Of a stretch of DNA of 64,000 nucleotides, positions 24,426 through 33,073 are shown one piece after another. Source of the DNA: Pseudomonas reidholzensis (GTDB lineage: Bacteria > Pseudomonadota > Gammaproteobacteria > Pseudomonadales > Pseudomonadaceae); contig NZ_UNOZ01000007.1 in assembly GCF_900536025.1 (NCBI RefSeq), positions 124,001 through 188,000 of the forward strand. The letters are read 5' to 3'. Within the stretch, counting starts at the first letter, position 1. The number at the start of each line of letters is the position of its first letter. Under the pieces are notes generated by a model that made no database searches, had not been told where the DNA came from, and saw nothing but the letters and a program-made list of their open reading frames with translations. The translations under genes were made by a program, and so were the position numbers.

Positions 24426-25232
24426 CTAGCGGTGCAACTCGGAGTTCGCCGTCAGGGTGAACAGCCTCAAGGTCCGGGCCATCGGATGCTCGATCGACGC
24501 GGGGAACGTCTGGAGCAGCATCGCGTTGTTGAAACGGTCCAGGCTGGTGGTGGGAATGAATTTGCCCATCTCTGGATGATCGTTGGTCCGCAGCCGCAAC
24601 GGCTCGTGGCGGTCGCTCAAGGTGTAGGTCAAGCGTTTGCTGGTGCCGGCCTGGTCCATCAGCAGCGTCCCGCTGGACGGGTCATAGCTGGAGTTCTCGG
24701 CCTCGTGCGTCAGCAGGATCTTGTTGGTTTGCGGGTCGTACCAGAGGATATCAACCCGCCCACCATGCAGGTAGACGAATTGCAGGACATCGGTCTTGCG
24801 GTCCACGACACCGCGGCTCAGGTACAGGCCGTCGACGGGCGTGAACAGTTCGATTTCCAGAAAATCCGTGGCGGCGCCGGTGTCCTGGCCGAATTTCGCA
24901 TAGAGGTCTGCCATGATCGACTTGAGTGGCACCCACACGGACGTTGGTAACGTTTCGGCATCGAGTTTGACGATCCCATCCTGGGCGGTTGAGAGGTCGA
25001 TCAAATAGGTCAGGGCTTCGCGTGGGGGAACGGATGAGCAACTGTCGCGGTGTTCGACAATGAAGTCGTCGGCTGCCTCGTAGCCGCCCTGCGTCCATGC
25101 TTGAGCCAACAGTTTGGCCGATGCCGGGGTTGCGCAGTTCATCAATCCTTCGACCTGCTCGATGTCTTCGACGGTGGTCAGCTTGGCCGCCAGCACGTTC
25201 GTCGACAGCAGGGCGAGCAGGCTCAGCAGCAC
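24426..25232 (-). CDS. Uncharacterised exported protein; start region possibly frameshifted
   Basis: The coded protein of about 268 residues begins with a secretion signal (VLLSLLALLSTNVLAA, then KLTTVEDIEQVEGLMNCATP). The mature part reads as a soluble periplasmic protein with TYVLDGLYLS-type strands such as QFVYLHGGRVDILWYDPQTN and ends with TFPASIEHPMARTLRLFTLT. No family was recognised. The start is uncertain: the only nearby in-frame candidate is the GTG at 25232 with no clear ribosome site. A well-placed ATG at 25246 (codons MKRM) is in another frame and reaches a stop after four codons. One inserted base would join it to the signal peptide, so a recent frameshift or sequencing error is possible. 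Confidence 0.6.
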   Translation of the reverse strand: MLLSLLALLSTNVLAAKLTTVEDIEQVEGLMNCATPASAKLLAQAWTQGGYEAADDFIVEHRDSCSSVPPREALTYLIDLSTAQDGIVKLDAETLPTSVWVPLKSIMADLYAKFGQDTGAATDFLEIELFTPVDGLYLSRGVVDRKTDVLQFVYLHGGRVDILWYDPQTNKILLTHEAENSSYDPSSGTLLMDQAGTSKRLTYTLSDRHEPLRLRTNDHPEMGKFIPTTSLDRFNNAMLLQTFPASIEHPMARTLRLFTLTANSELHR

Positions 25233-25526
25233 TACATACGTTTCATCACCTTTAGTTCCTGGAGGGGTCGATGGTTTGATATCGGCGCCCCCCTCTCGCG
25301 CTTTAATGGTTGGCCGCGCATTCGAAACGCCAACCGGCGCAGTGCTGCCACGAGGCCAGCACGGGGCGCTTGTGTTCGGTGATCGCACGTTAGCCCCACT
25401 CTCGAATTGACGGTCCGTGATTGACTGCGCACCATTCACGGCGCTTGCGGAGCCTGACTGCCTTGGGCATTGACCGCGACCTTGCAACACCCGCAGTTCA
25501 CGACAATTTCAAGAAATGAATTCGAT

Positions 25527-26852
25527 ATGACCGATCCCACGCGCAACACCGCGTCACCCCGTATTGCTCACAGCTCCATCGGCGACAAAGTGCGCGGCGC
25601 CTTCGCCGTCGGCAAGACCCGCTGGGGCATGCTCGCCCTGGTGTTCTTTGCCACCACCCTGAACTACATCGACCGCGCCGCCCTTGGCATCATGCAGCCG
25701 ATGCTGGCCAAGGAGATGAGCTGGACGGCGATGGACTACGCCAACATCAACTTCTGGTTCCAGGTCGGCTACGCCATCGGCTTCCTGTTGCAAGGCCGGT
25801 TGATCGACCGGGTGGGCGTCAAACGCGCGTTCTTCGTCGCGGTGCTGCTCTGGAGCCTGGCCACCGGTGCCCACGGCCTGGCCACGTCGGCGGCCGGGTT
25901 CATGGTCTGCCGGTTCATCCTCGGCCTGACCGAGGCGGCCAACTACCCGGCGTGCGTGAAGACCACGCGGCTGTGGTTCCCAGCCGGCGAACGGGCGATC
26001 GCCACCGGTTTGTTCAATGCCGGCACCAACGTCGGCGCGATGCTCACGCCGGCACTGCTGCCGATGATCCTGGCGGCCTGGGGCTGGCAGGCAGCGTTCA
26101 TCGCCATGGGTAGCCTGGGCCTGGTCTGGGTAATCTTCTGGGGCCTGACGTACTTCAACCCTGAAGACCACCCGCGGGTCCGCCAGAGCGAGCTCGACTA
26201 CATCCAGCAAGACGTTGAGCCGGAGGCCACCCGCGTGCCCTTCAGCCGCATCCTGCGCAGGCGCGGGACCTGGGCCTTCGCGGTGGCGTACTCGATCACC
26301 GCGCCGGTGTTCTGGTTCTACCTGTACTGGCTGCCGCCGTTTCTCAACCAGCAGTACGACCTGGGTATCAGCGTGACCCAGATGGGCATCCCGCTGATGC
26401 TGATCTGGCTGACCGCGGACTTCGGCAGCATCGGCGGCGGCATCCTGTCGTCCTGGCTGATCGGCCGTGGCGTGCGCGCTACCACCGCGCGGCTGGTGTC
26501 GATGCTGATCTTTGCCTGCACCATGCTCAGCGTGATTTTCGCCGCGCATGCGAGCGGCCTGTGGGTCGCGGTGCTGGCCATCGCCGTGGCGGTTGGCGCG
26601 CACCAGGCCTGGACGGCGAACATCTGGAGTCTGGTGATGGACTACACGCCCAAGCACCTGGTGAGTACGGTGTTTGGCTTCGGCAGCATGTGCGCGGCGA
26701 TTGGCGGGATGTTCATGACGCAGATCGTCGGCAGCGTGCTGACGGCGACCCATAACAACTATGCGGTGTTGTTCACCATGATCCCGATGATGTACTTCAT
26801 CGCGCTGGTCTGGATGTACTTCATGGCCCCGCGCAAGATCGAGACGGCGTAA
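25527..26852 (+). CDS. MFS transporter of the ACS (hexuronate/organic acid) family
   Basis: A 441-residue polytopic protein, from the ATG at 25527, with about twelve membrane helices. The first half has FFATTLNYIDRAALGIMQPM, and GYAIGFLLQGRLIDRVGVKR, the latter an MFS loop 2-3 signature. Then CRFILGLTEAANYPACVKTT and RLWFPAGERAIATGLFNAGT are typical of the anion:cation symporter (ACS) family that includes hexuronate, glucarate and phthalate transporters. A well-formed terminator follows the stop. The ligand could be a sugar acid, linking it loosely to the Gfo/Idh/MocA dehydrogenase 2.7 kb away. No adjacent catabolic operon defines the substrate. Confidence 0.85.
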   Translation: MTDPTRNTASPRIAHSSIGDKVRGAFAVGKTRWGMLALVFFATTLNYIDRAALGIMQPMLAKEMSWTAMDYANINFWFQVGYAIGFLLQGRLIDRVGVKRAFFVAVLLWSLATGAHGLATSAAGFMVCRFILGLTEAANYPACVKTTRLWFPAGERAIATGLFNAGTNVGAMLTPALLPMILAAWGWQAAFIAMGSLGLVWVIFWGLTYFNPEDHPRVRQSELDYIQQDVEPEATRVPFSRILRRRGTWAFAVAYSITAPVFWFYLYWLPPFLNQQYDLGISVTQMGIPLMLIWLTADFGSIGGGILSSWLIGRGVRATTARLVSMLIFACTMLSVIFAAHASGLWVAVLAIAVAVGAHQAWTANIWSLVMDYTPKHLVSTVFGFGSMCAAIGGMFMTQIVGSVLTATHNNYAVLFTMIPMMYFIALVWMYFMAPRKIETA

Positions 26853-26874
26853 GCGCGGGTTCAGGTTTCCTCGT

Positions 26875-26901
26875 GGAGGCTCTTCGGGGCCTCTTTTTTT
26901 T
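26875..26901 (+). terminator. Rho-independent terminator of the MFS gene
   Basis: GAGGC at 26876-26880 pairs with GCCTC at 26889-26893 around a TCTTCGGG loop. It is followed by eight T residues (26894-26901). It lies 23 bp after the MFS stop. Confidence 0.85.
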
Positions 26902-26948
26902 GGTTGTTCACTGATTGGCGGGCAGATGGTTTTGGGCTTGGGCTGGCA

Positions 26949-27113
26949 GATTGTGGGCTTATCCATTCGATTTGCTGGCGCTTATGGCCCCTTCCGCCCT
27001 TACGGCGGGTCACTTTTTTTCTTGGAAAAAAGTAACCAAAAACCGCCGGCTCCCACATACGGCCCTCCGCTGCGCTGCGGGTTCCCTCACTCCGGCCTCC
27101 TGAGGTCGCCAAG
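26949..27113 (+). repeat. Left copy of inverted composite repeat
   Basis: The unit runs from GATTGTGGGCTTATCC through GGGTCACTTTTTTTCTTGG and AAAAAAGTAACCAAAAACC to TTCCCTCACTCCGGCCTCCT. It recurs inverted at 27404-27592 with clear sequence conservation. It contains an AT-rich hairpin (ACTTTTTT / AAAAAAGT) near 27011-27032. Confidence 0.8.
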
Positions 27114-27172
27114 TTACGGGTGGTGCCTGGACTGGCGTTATCTTCGACAGTGACATTTGTGGTGGATAGCTT

Positions 27173-27266
27173 GGCCTCTTCGCGGGTAAACCCGCTCCCA
27201 CAGGGACCGCAGTGGCCTTACAGTCAGCAGATAACCTGTGGGAGCGGGTTTACCCGCGAAGAGGCC
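27173..27266. repeat. REP (BIME-like) inverted pair
   Basis: GGCCTCTTCGCGGGTAAACC at 27173-27192 continues to CACAGGG at 27205. Its reverse complement occupies 27235-27266. This is the common P. putida-type REP palindrome arranged as an inverted pair with a 29-bp spacer. Confidence 0.85.
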
Positions 27267-27403
27267 GGCACTGCCAATGCACATTCTGGCGCTGACGCGC
27301 TGTGCCGCCCTTATAAACCCGCGAGAGCGCAGCGATTCGCCAGCCGTTGCCCTGGCCCTTGATCTTGATCTGGCCCTTGACCTGGCGGTTGATCTTGATC
27401 TAC

Positions 27404-27592
27404 CGCGACTTCAGGAGGCCGAACGGAGGTCCTCGCGGGAGCAAGGCCGGAGTGAGGGAATCCCGCTTCGAGCGGGACTGATGTAGGAGCAAGCGGTTTT
27501 TGGTTACTTTTTTCCAAGAAAAAAAGTGACCCGCTGTAAAAGCGGAAGGGGTCAGTGGCCGCACTACAGCGAACGGATAAGCCCAACAATCG
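27404..27592 (-). repeat. Right copy of inverted composite repeat
   Basis: Reverse complement of the unit at 26949-27113, with the same order of blocks: GGGCTTATCC, GACCCCTTCCGC, GGGTCACTTTTTTTC, AAGTAACCAAAAACCGC, TTCCCTCACTCCGGCC and GGCCTCCTGAAGTCGC. It carries a roughly 25-bp insertion relative to the left copy. It ends 68 bp before the receptor C stop codon. Confidence 0.8.
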
Positions 27593-27660
27593 AAACGCGC
27601 CACCACCGGCGACTATCCCAACAACCCACGAAGCCCCCCAAAAAACCCCGCCCTACCCGC

Positions 27661-30084
27661 TCAGAACTTCGCGCGCAACGCCAGGTTGAAGTTGCGCGGC
27701 TCACCATAGAAGCTCCAGTAGTTGGGGTTACCCAAGGTCTGGTAGTACTTCTTGTCGAACACGTTTTCCAGGTTGTACTGCACCTCGAGGTTCTTGTTGA
27801 TCTCATAGATCGCGTGCAGGTTGGTCAGGTGGTAGGCGTCCTGCTGGATCTTGTAGTCCTTGCCGTACTCGGTCTGGACCATGGTGCTCTGGGCATAAAA
27901 GCTGCCCCCCACCCGCAAGTGATTCAGACTACCCGGCAAGCGGTAATCGGTGGCGAGCTTGAACATGTGCCGGGGCGATGCGCTGTTGAAGTTCTCACCC
28001 TTCTGCACACCCCCGGCGTACTTGGACTGGTTGTAGGTGTAGCCGGCCGAGAGGTTCCAGTCTGGGGTGAGCTCACCGTTGAGCTCCAACTCGAAACCGC
28101 GGTTGCGCACTTTGTCGGAAGCGCGGTAGCACGACCACGCCTGGGCGCAGGCGATCTGCTCCGGGCGACCGGTCTGGTCTGCCTGGTACACGGCGACCGA
28201 GCCCTGCAGACGCTTGTCGAAGAACTCGCCCTTGAGGCCGATCTCGTAGTTGCTGCCGGTCATCGGCGCGAGCGTCGAGCCATCAAGGGCCTGGTTGCTC
28301 TGCGGCTTGAAGATCTCGGTGTAGCTGGCGTACGCGGTGAAGTGCTCGTTCAGGTCCTGGACCAGGCCCGCGTAAGGCGTGACCTCGCCGCTCTTGGAAT
28401 AGTGCGGCTTGAGGGCGCTGGTGACGAAGTTCAGGTCGTCATAGCTGACCCAGCTCAGCCGGCTGCCGAGGATCACCTTGGTCGAGTCGGTCAGGCTGAA
28501 GCGGCCCGCGACGTACACGCCCTTCTGCTCCTGGGTGCGGTTGTACTTCCACTGGTTGACGTTCAGGCCGGTCGGCTTGGGTGGGTCGAACGCCCCCAGG
28601 TTGTTCATGTCGACGACGTAGCGGTAACCGGCGTCGCGCCCGCCATGGTAGTCGAAGTCATCCTTGCGCCAGTTGCCGCCGAGGATCAGCTCGTGCTGGC
28701 GACCGAACAGTTGCATCGGGCCAGAGGCGTAGCCGTCGATGCTGGTCTGGGTGTCGTCGTAGCGAAAGTGCCGCGGGTTCAGGGTGAACTGGTCGGTGGC
28801 CCCCGCCGGCCAGGTGTAGTTGCCTAGGAAGTCCGCCTTGGACCACATCTGGTTGACCGCCACCACGGACTTCCAGTCATTGGCGAAGGTGTGCTGGATG
28901 TCGCCGAACACGCTGGTGTTGCGTTTGTCCAGGTGGTTCCAGTCGCCGGTCAGCGAGGTCGACCGCGACAGTGGGTAGAACTCGCCGTTGGTGTGGATCG
29001 GCAGGCCGGACCAGTCGTAGCCGGAGTTGCGCTCCTTCTGGTAGCTGAAGCCGAAGGTCGCCAGGGTCGACTCGCTCAGGTCAGCCTCGAGAATGCCGTA
29101 GAATAGCTGGTTTTCCTTTTGCGCGGTGTCCAGGTAACTGTTGGCATTGTTGTAGGCGATCACCGAGCGGCCGCGCAGGGTGCCGGCCTCGTTCAGCGGC
29201 GACGACAGGTCGACCATGGTCTTGTAGTCGTCCCACGAGCCGACCGAGGTCTCGATCAACGCCTGCGGCTCGGCGGTCGGGCGCTTGCGGATCAGGTTGA
29301 TCGACGCCGAAGGGGTGCCGGCGCCTTCCATCAGGCCGGTGGCGCCACGCACGATCTCGACCCGGTCATAAATGTCGGTAGTGGGCTTGGAGATGGCATC
29401 CATCGAGTAGGCGTTGCTGATGTTGGTCGGCACGCCGTCGATCTGCAGGGTGTCGACCAGCTGCCCACGCGCCTGGTACAGCGAGCGCTCGCCGCCGTTC
29501 TTCACCACCATCACGCCGGTGGCGTTGTTCATCACGTCGTCGAGGTTCTTGAGGTTCTGGTCGTCCATGCGCTGGCGGGTGACGACGGTCACCGATTGCG
29601 GCGTTTCACGCAGGGTCATGGGCAGCTTGGTAGCGGTGGACGAGCGCCCCGTCGCGTACGAATGCGTACCCTCGCTCACGTCGGCCAGGCCTTGTCCGCT
29701 GATGGTGGTGCTGCCCAGGGTGAGAGCGCTGGCCGAGGCGTCGGCCTGCGCGATCAGCTGGAATTCTCGCTCGCCGGTGCGCACCGCCTCGACGCCCGTG
29801 CCGGCGAGCATCTGCGCCAACGCCTGCTCGACGCTCGAGGCATGCACCGCCTGGCCTTGCTTGTTGGCCGTCAGCGCAGCATCGCCGCCAATGAGAATGC
29901 CGGCCTGACTGGCCAGCAGGTTCAACTGACGGGCCAGCGGCCCCGCCGCAACCTCCAGGGTCTGTTGCTGGGCGGCGACAGCGGCGCTGTCTGCCTGGGC
30001 AAGCGTAGCCTGGCTGGCGAGGGCCACTACGATGGCCAGGGCGAGGGGGTGGCGGCGCGAGAAAGCGCGATCGCGAACGAGCAT
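27661..30084 (-). CDS. TonB-dependent siderophore receptor with STN domain (system C)
   Basis: The 807-residue protein starts at the ATG at 30084, with AAGGA 7 nt upstream. Features: signal peptide (RRHPLALAIVVALASQATLA), STN domain (TLEVAAGPLARQLNLLASQA), TonB box around ALTLGSTTISG, plug with LRETPQSVTVVTRQRMDDQN and YDRVEIVRGATGLMEGAGTP followed by SASINLIRKRPT, and a barrel ending EPRNFNLALRAKF. A cysteine pair in PEQIACAQAWSCYRASDKVR lies in a barrel loop region. It belongs to the FpvA-like group that imports ferric siderophores and signals to FecR. It is the last gene of a leftward sigma-fecR-receptor set. The specific siderophore is not predictable. Confidence 0.9.
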   Translation of the reverse strand: MLVRDRAFSRRHPLALAIVVALASQATLAQADSAAVAAQQQTLEVAAGPLARQLNLLASQAGILIGGDAALTANKQGQAVHASSVEQALAQMLAGTGVEAVRTGEREFQLIAQADASASALTLGSTTISGQGLADVSEGTHSYATGRSSTATKLPMTLRETPQSVTVVTRQRMDDQNLKNLDDVMNNATGVMVVKNGGERSLYQARGQLVDTLQIDGVPTNISNAYSMDAISKPTTDIYDRVEIVRGATGLMEGAGTPSASINLIRKRPTAEPQALIETSVGSWDDYKTMVDLSSPLNEAGTLRGRSVIAYNNANSYLDTAQKENQLFYGILEADLSESTLATFGFSYQKERNSGYDWSGLPIHTNGEFYPLSRSTSLTGDWNHLDKRNTSVFGDIQHTFANDWKSVVAVNQMWSKADFLGNYTWPAGATDQFTLNPRHFRYDDTQTSIDGYASGPMQLFGRQHELILGGNWRKDDFDYHGGRDAGYRYVVDMNNLGAFDPPKPTGLNVNQWKYNRTQEQKGVYVAGRFSLTDSTKVILGSRLSWVSYDDLNFVTSALKPHYSKSGEVTPYAGLVQDLNEHFTAYASYTEIFKPQSNQALDGSTLAPMTGSNYEIGLKGEFFDKRLQGSVAVYQADQTGRPEQIACAQAWSCYRASDKVRNRGFELELNGELTPDWNLSAGYTYNQSKYAGGVQKGENFNSASPRHMFKLATDYRLPGSLNHLRVGGSFYAQSTMVQTEYGKDYKIQQDAYHLTNLHAIYEINKNLEVQYNLENVFDKKYYQTLGNPNYWSFYGEPRNFNLALRAKF

Positions 30085-30163
30085 GAATGAATCCTTTCCG
30101 AGGGCGGATGAAGTAGCGTCATCCCACCCAGCGAACGAGCGCGGCAAAACCGGAAGCCTGTGT

Positions 30164-30180
30164 GCAGATTTTTTTCAGCG
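30164..30180 (-). promoter_or_regulatory. A-rich promoter-like element ahead of receptor C
   Basis: The minus strand reads CGCTGAAAAAAATCTGC, overlapping the FecR stop TGA. It is about 85 bp before the receptor start. It is very close to the element of system D (GCTGAAAAAAAGTTGC). Confidence 0.42.
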
Positions 30181-31140
30181 GGCCTCGATCGTCACCCACC
30201 ACGGCAAGGTGCGCACCACCCGGATCGGCAGTGCGCGCTCGAGCATCGCCAGGGTGCGCTCAGTGTCGAGCAGCGGGTAGGTGCCGACTGCGCGCAAGCT
30301 GGCCACTGCGGGGTCGATGCCCAGGTGACCACGGCGGTAGTCACCGAGCACCTCCACCAGTTGCCCCAGCGGCATGTCCTCGGCCACCAGCACGCCGCGG
30401 CTCCAGTCCTGGCGCTGGGCTTGGGCGGGCTGCACGGGCGCACTGTGCCGGGCGTCGAAACGCATCGCCTGCCCCGCCTCTACCCGCACCCGCCGGCCAC
30501 TGTCAGCGCAGGTGGCCTGCACCGCCCCGGCAAACACGCTCAAGGTGGTCTGCAACCCCTGGTCACGCACGCTGAAGCGCGTGCCCAGTGGCTGCATGCG
30601 GCCGGCACGGGTCACCACCTGCAGTGGCCGCGCATCGGCGCCGGTCTCGATCAGCAGCTCGCCGCGGTACAAGCGCAACGCGCGCAGGCGGTCGTCGAAC
30701 TGCACGTCCAGCGCCGTCCCGCCGTTCAGCCACAGCCGGCTGCCATCGGCCAGGGTCAGCGGCCGGACCTCGCCCAGGCCGGTGCGATAGGTGGCGAACC
30801 AGGCCTGCGGCGAGGCCACCCAGCCCTGGCGCCAGCCGGCCCAGGCCAACAGGCTGCCAACACCGGCCACGCCCAGGCTGCCAAGCAGGGCTCTGCGCGA
30901 CTGCTGATCGCGACGCAGGCTGCTCAACACCTGATGCGCCTGGTCAGCGTCACGGTCGAGGTTGCCGAACCGCTGGTTGATCCCCTCGACATAGCGCCAG
31001 GCCAGCCGATGCTGGGCGTCCGCTGCCAGCCAGGCCGTCCACTTGGCCTGGGTTGCGGCGTCATCCGGCGCGGCATGCAGGCGCGCAAACCAGCTGGCGG
31101 CCGCCTGCAACACGCGGTGGTCGAGGGGCGCCTTGCTCAT
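30175..31140 (-). CDS. FecR-family anti-sigma/signal transducer (system C)
   Basis: A 321-residue protein starting at the ATG at 31140; the ATGA overlap with the sigma stop sets this start against a much longer open frame upstream. N-terminal anti-sigma domain: VLQAAASWFARLHAAPDDAA and KWTAWLAADAQHRLAWRYVE. Membrane segment about RRALLGSLGVAGVGSLLAWA. FecR domain: TGLGEVRPLTLADGSRLWLN and LRLYRGELLIETGADARPLQ, ending with GDYRRGHLGIDPAVASLRAV and GTYPLLDTERTLAMLERALP. It couples receptor C occupancy to the sigma factor. Confidence 0.88.
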   Translation of the reverse strand: MSKAPLDHRVLQAAASWFARLHAAPDDAATQAKWTAWLAADAQHRLAWRYVEGINQRFGNLDRDADQAHQVLSSLRRDQQSRRALLGSLGVAGVGSLLAWAGWRQGWVASPQAWFATYRTGLGEVRPLTLADGSRLWLNGGTALDVQFDDRLRALRLYRGELLIETGADARPLQVVTRAGRMQPLGTRFSVRDQGLQTTLSVFAGAVQATCADSGRRVRVEAGQAMRFDARHSAPVQPAQAQRQDWSRGVLVAEDMPLGQLVEVLGDYRRGHLGIDPAVASLRAVGTYPLLDTERTLAMLERALPIRVVRTLPWWVTIEAR

Positions 31141-31673
31141 GTCAGCGACACATCCAGCTCGACTTCCAGCAGCAGGCACTGGTACATCGCCTGGGCCAGG
31201 TACTTGTTGACGCTGCGCTCGCTGACGCCCAGTTGCTCGGCGATCTCGCGCTGCTTCATGCCCTGCAGTTGCGCCAGGCAAAACGCCTCCGCCACGCGCT
31301 TGGGCATGCGTTCGAGCATCGCCTGCAACTGGCCGAGGGTTTCCAGGATGATCGCCTGATGCTCGAGCGACGGCACCTGGTGCTCGGGCTGCGCGGCCAG
31401 CACCTCGAGGTAGGCCTGCTCGATCCGCCGGCGGCGCCAGAAGTCCACGCAGGCACTGCGCGACATCCGCCCCAGGTAGGCACGTGCATGCTCGGCATCG
31501 TTGAACACCCGTGGCGTGCTCAGCAGGCTGACGAAAACGTCCTGGGCCAGCTCCGCAGCGTCGCTGGCATTGCCCAGCTTGCGCTGCAGCCATCGCTGCA
31601 TCCAGCCGTGGTTGGCACGGTACAGGTCCTCCAGGGTAGAACCCGGAACAGGAGCGCTGGGAGGAGCATTCAT
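31137..31673 (-). CDS. FecI-like ECF sigma factor (system C)
   Basis: A 178-residue ECF sigma factor. Region 2: LEDLYRANHGWMQRWLQRKL and ASDAAELAQDVFVSLLST, then YLGRMSRSACVDFWRRRRIE. Region 4: RVAEAFCLAQLQGMKQREIA followed by EQLGVSERSVNKYLAQAM. It heads the leftward sigma-fecR-receptor set and overlaps fecR by 4 bp. A Fur-like palindrome lies 19 bp upstream of the start codon. Confidence 0.91.
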   Translation of the reverse strand: MNAPPSAPVPGSTLEDLYRANHGWMQRWLQRKLGNASDAAELAQDVFVSLLSTPRVFNDAEHARAYLGRMSRSACVDFWRRRRIEQAYLEVLAAQPEHQVPSLEHQAIILETLGQLQAMLERMPKRVAEAFCLAQLQGMKQREIAEQLGVSERSVNKYLAQAMYQCLLLEVELDVSLT

Positions 31674-31692
31674 GGAGAGCGTAGCCCTGCTT

Positions 31693-31711
31693 GCTAATAG
31701 GAATTATTAGC
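31693..31711. promoter_or_regulatory. Fur box ahead of sigma factor C
   Basis: GCTAATAGGAATTATTAGC matches the 19-bp Fur consensus at 13 positions. It is part of a 25-bp palindrome at 31690-31714 (arms CTTGCTAATA / TATTAGCAAG). It lies 20 bp upstream of the sigma start. Confidence 0.7.
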
Positions 31712-31833
31712 AAGTGTAACGTCGATGCCGGGCGCCGAGCAATTGGAGACTGCCGACAACACTGGTATCTTGGCGGATCGGGTGAAGGTTGCTGTTGTTC
31801 GCGCCGACTGGACCTTTGCAAGCGGAGAGAAAC

Positions 31834-31995
31834 GTGAATCGTCGTAAGAAAATCAATCAGTTGCTGAAAGCCAACGCCAAAAAGGCCAGCGCCAAGCTGG
31901 CGCCCAAGAGCAAGCCCAAGTACATCTGCAAGGCGGATCGCGAGAAGCTCGCCGCCGAGTCCGCACAGGACACGACGGGCACTGCCGAGCAGTGA
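31834..31995 (+). CDS. DUF2986 small basic protein
   Basis: A 53-residue protein from the GTG at 31834, preceded by GGAGAG. The sequence NRRKKINQLLKANAKKASAK, then KPKYICKADREKLAAES, fits DUF2986, a family of small lysine-rich proteins in gamma-proteobacteria with no known function. It lies in the gap between the divergent sigma C gene and a DUF1176 gene. The lysine-rich composition would suit nucleic-acid or ribosome contact, but this is a guess. Confidence 0.75.
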   Translation: MNRRKKINQLLKANAKKASAKLAPKSKPKYICKADREKLAAESAQDTTGTAEQ

Positions 31996-32041
31996 TGCAG
32001 GTCGCTTGAGCAACCGCTCCATGGGCATTACAAGGACGTCG

Positions 32042-33064
32042 ATGAAACCGCATTTTCTGTTCTGGCCACTGCTGGCCATGAGCGCGCTTGGCCACGCCCA
32101 GGTGCCTGACGAGGGCTTGCAGTTCTCGCACAAGGACTGGGACCTGGCCTGCAACAAGACCGATGAATGCCTGGCCATGGGCTACTCGCCGGGCGACGGC
32201 ATCGATGGCGTCAGCCTGGCCTTGCAACGCGAGGCGGGCCCCGATGCGCCGATCAGTGGCTATCTGCTGTACGCCGACATCAAGGCCGAGCCGCCGGTGG
32301 TGCCGGTCAGGCTGATGATCGACGGCGCCGACCTGGGCGAGCTGAACCAAGATGGCGACACCAGCTTCTCGCTCTCCGAGGACCAGGTCGAGGCACTGAT
32401 GGGCAGGTTGTCCGGCAGCGCCGAGATCACCTTTGTCGATCGCCAGGGCAGCTCACGGACCTTGTCCGATGCGGGCGCCGCCGCCGTACTGATCAAGATG
32501 GACGAACTGCAGGAGCGCCTCGGCACGCCGGGGGCGGCGATCAGAAAGGGCGACGAGAATGAGGAGTGGGTCCCCCGGCCCCGCCCTCGTCCACCGGCGG
32601 TCGAGCATCCGCCCTTGGTGGAAAACCGCCCGGGCGATGCCCAGTTGGCGGATGACCCAGCGTTGCGCCAGGCGCTGGCCAAAACCGTCAATACCCTGCA
32701 CCCCTGCCCTGATCTTGAGGCAGGGAACAGCGCCAAGCCCTTGACGATCGAGCGGCTCGACGAACATCGGCTGGTGGTCAGTACGCAGTGCTCGGCCAAC
32801 AGCTTCAACACCGCCACGGGGTTCTGGGTGGTCGAGGACCGGCCGCCGTACCTGGCGCAACTGGTGACCGAGGCCGGCACCCAGTTCGACCGGCGCTACG
32901 CGCAGATCAGCTCATGGCAGCTGCGGCGGGCGCTGGGGGATTGCCAGCTGCATTCTTACTGGGTGTGGGACGGGATGCGTTTCGTGCTGAGCTACCGCAA
33001 TGGCTACAACCGCTGCCGCGGGTTCAGGTACGGGGCATGGAGCATGCCGACCTACCTGCGCTGA
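32042..33064 (+). CDS. DUF1176 secreted protein
   Basis: A 340-residue protein from the ATG at 32042, with AAGGA 5 nt upstream. The signal peptide is MKPHFLFWPLLAMSALGHAQ. The mature part has LQFSHKDWDLACNKTDECLA, and later TLHPCPDLEAGNS, STQCSANSFNTATGFWVVED and RRALGDCQLHSYWVWDGMRF, matching the cysteine-containing DUF1176 family of periplasmic proteins of unknown role. Three to five cysteines could form disulphides. It follows the DUF2986 gene after 46 bp, possibly on one transcript, and converges with the DUF1289 gene. Confidence 0.8.
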   Translation: MKPHFLFWPLLAMSALGHAQVPDEGLQFSHKDWDLACNKTDECLAMGYSPGDGIDGVSLALQREAGPDAPISGYLLYADIKAEPPVVPVRLMIDGADLGELNQDGDTSFSLSEDQVEALMGRLSGSAEITFVDRQGSSRTLSDAGAAAVLIKMDELQERLGTPGAAIRKGDENEEWVPRPRPRPPAVEHPPLVENRPGDAQLADDPALRQALAKTVNTLHPCPDLEAGNSAKPLTIERLDEHRLVVSTQCSANSFNTATGFWVVEDRPPYLAQLVTEAGTQFDRRYAQISSWQLRRALGDCQLHSYWVWDGMRFVLSYRNGYNRCRGFRYGAWSMPTYLR

Positions 33065-33073
33065 TGGCGCCCC

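Larger units (their letters stand above)
26853..27660. other. 808-bp intergenic repeat region
   Basis: No gene is seen between the MFS transporter and the end of receptor C. The region holds a terminator (26875-26901), two inverted copies of a 165-190-bp unit (26949-27113 and 27404-27592), a REP pair between them (27173-27266) and a short tandem stretch of CTTGATCTTGATC-like sequence near 27359-27401. Small open frames here follow the repeats and are not credible genes. Confidence 0.75.

Noticed and set aside
27173..27266. Possible CRISPR-like repeats
   Set aside because: There are two inverted copies, not direct repeats with unique spacers, and the sequence is the common REP palindrome.
31141..32178. 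N-terminal extension of fecR C to 667 residues
   Set aside because: The extension runs through the sigma C gene in another frame. The ATGA overlap at 31137-31140 gives the normal fecR start.
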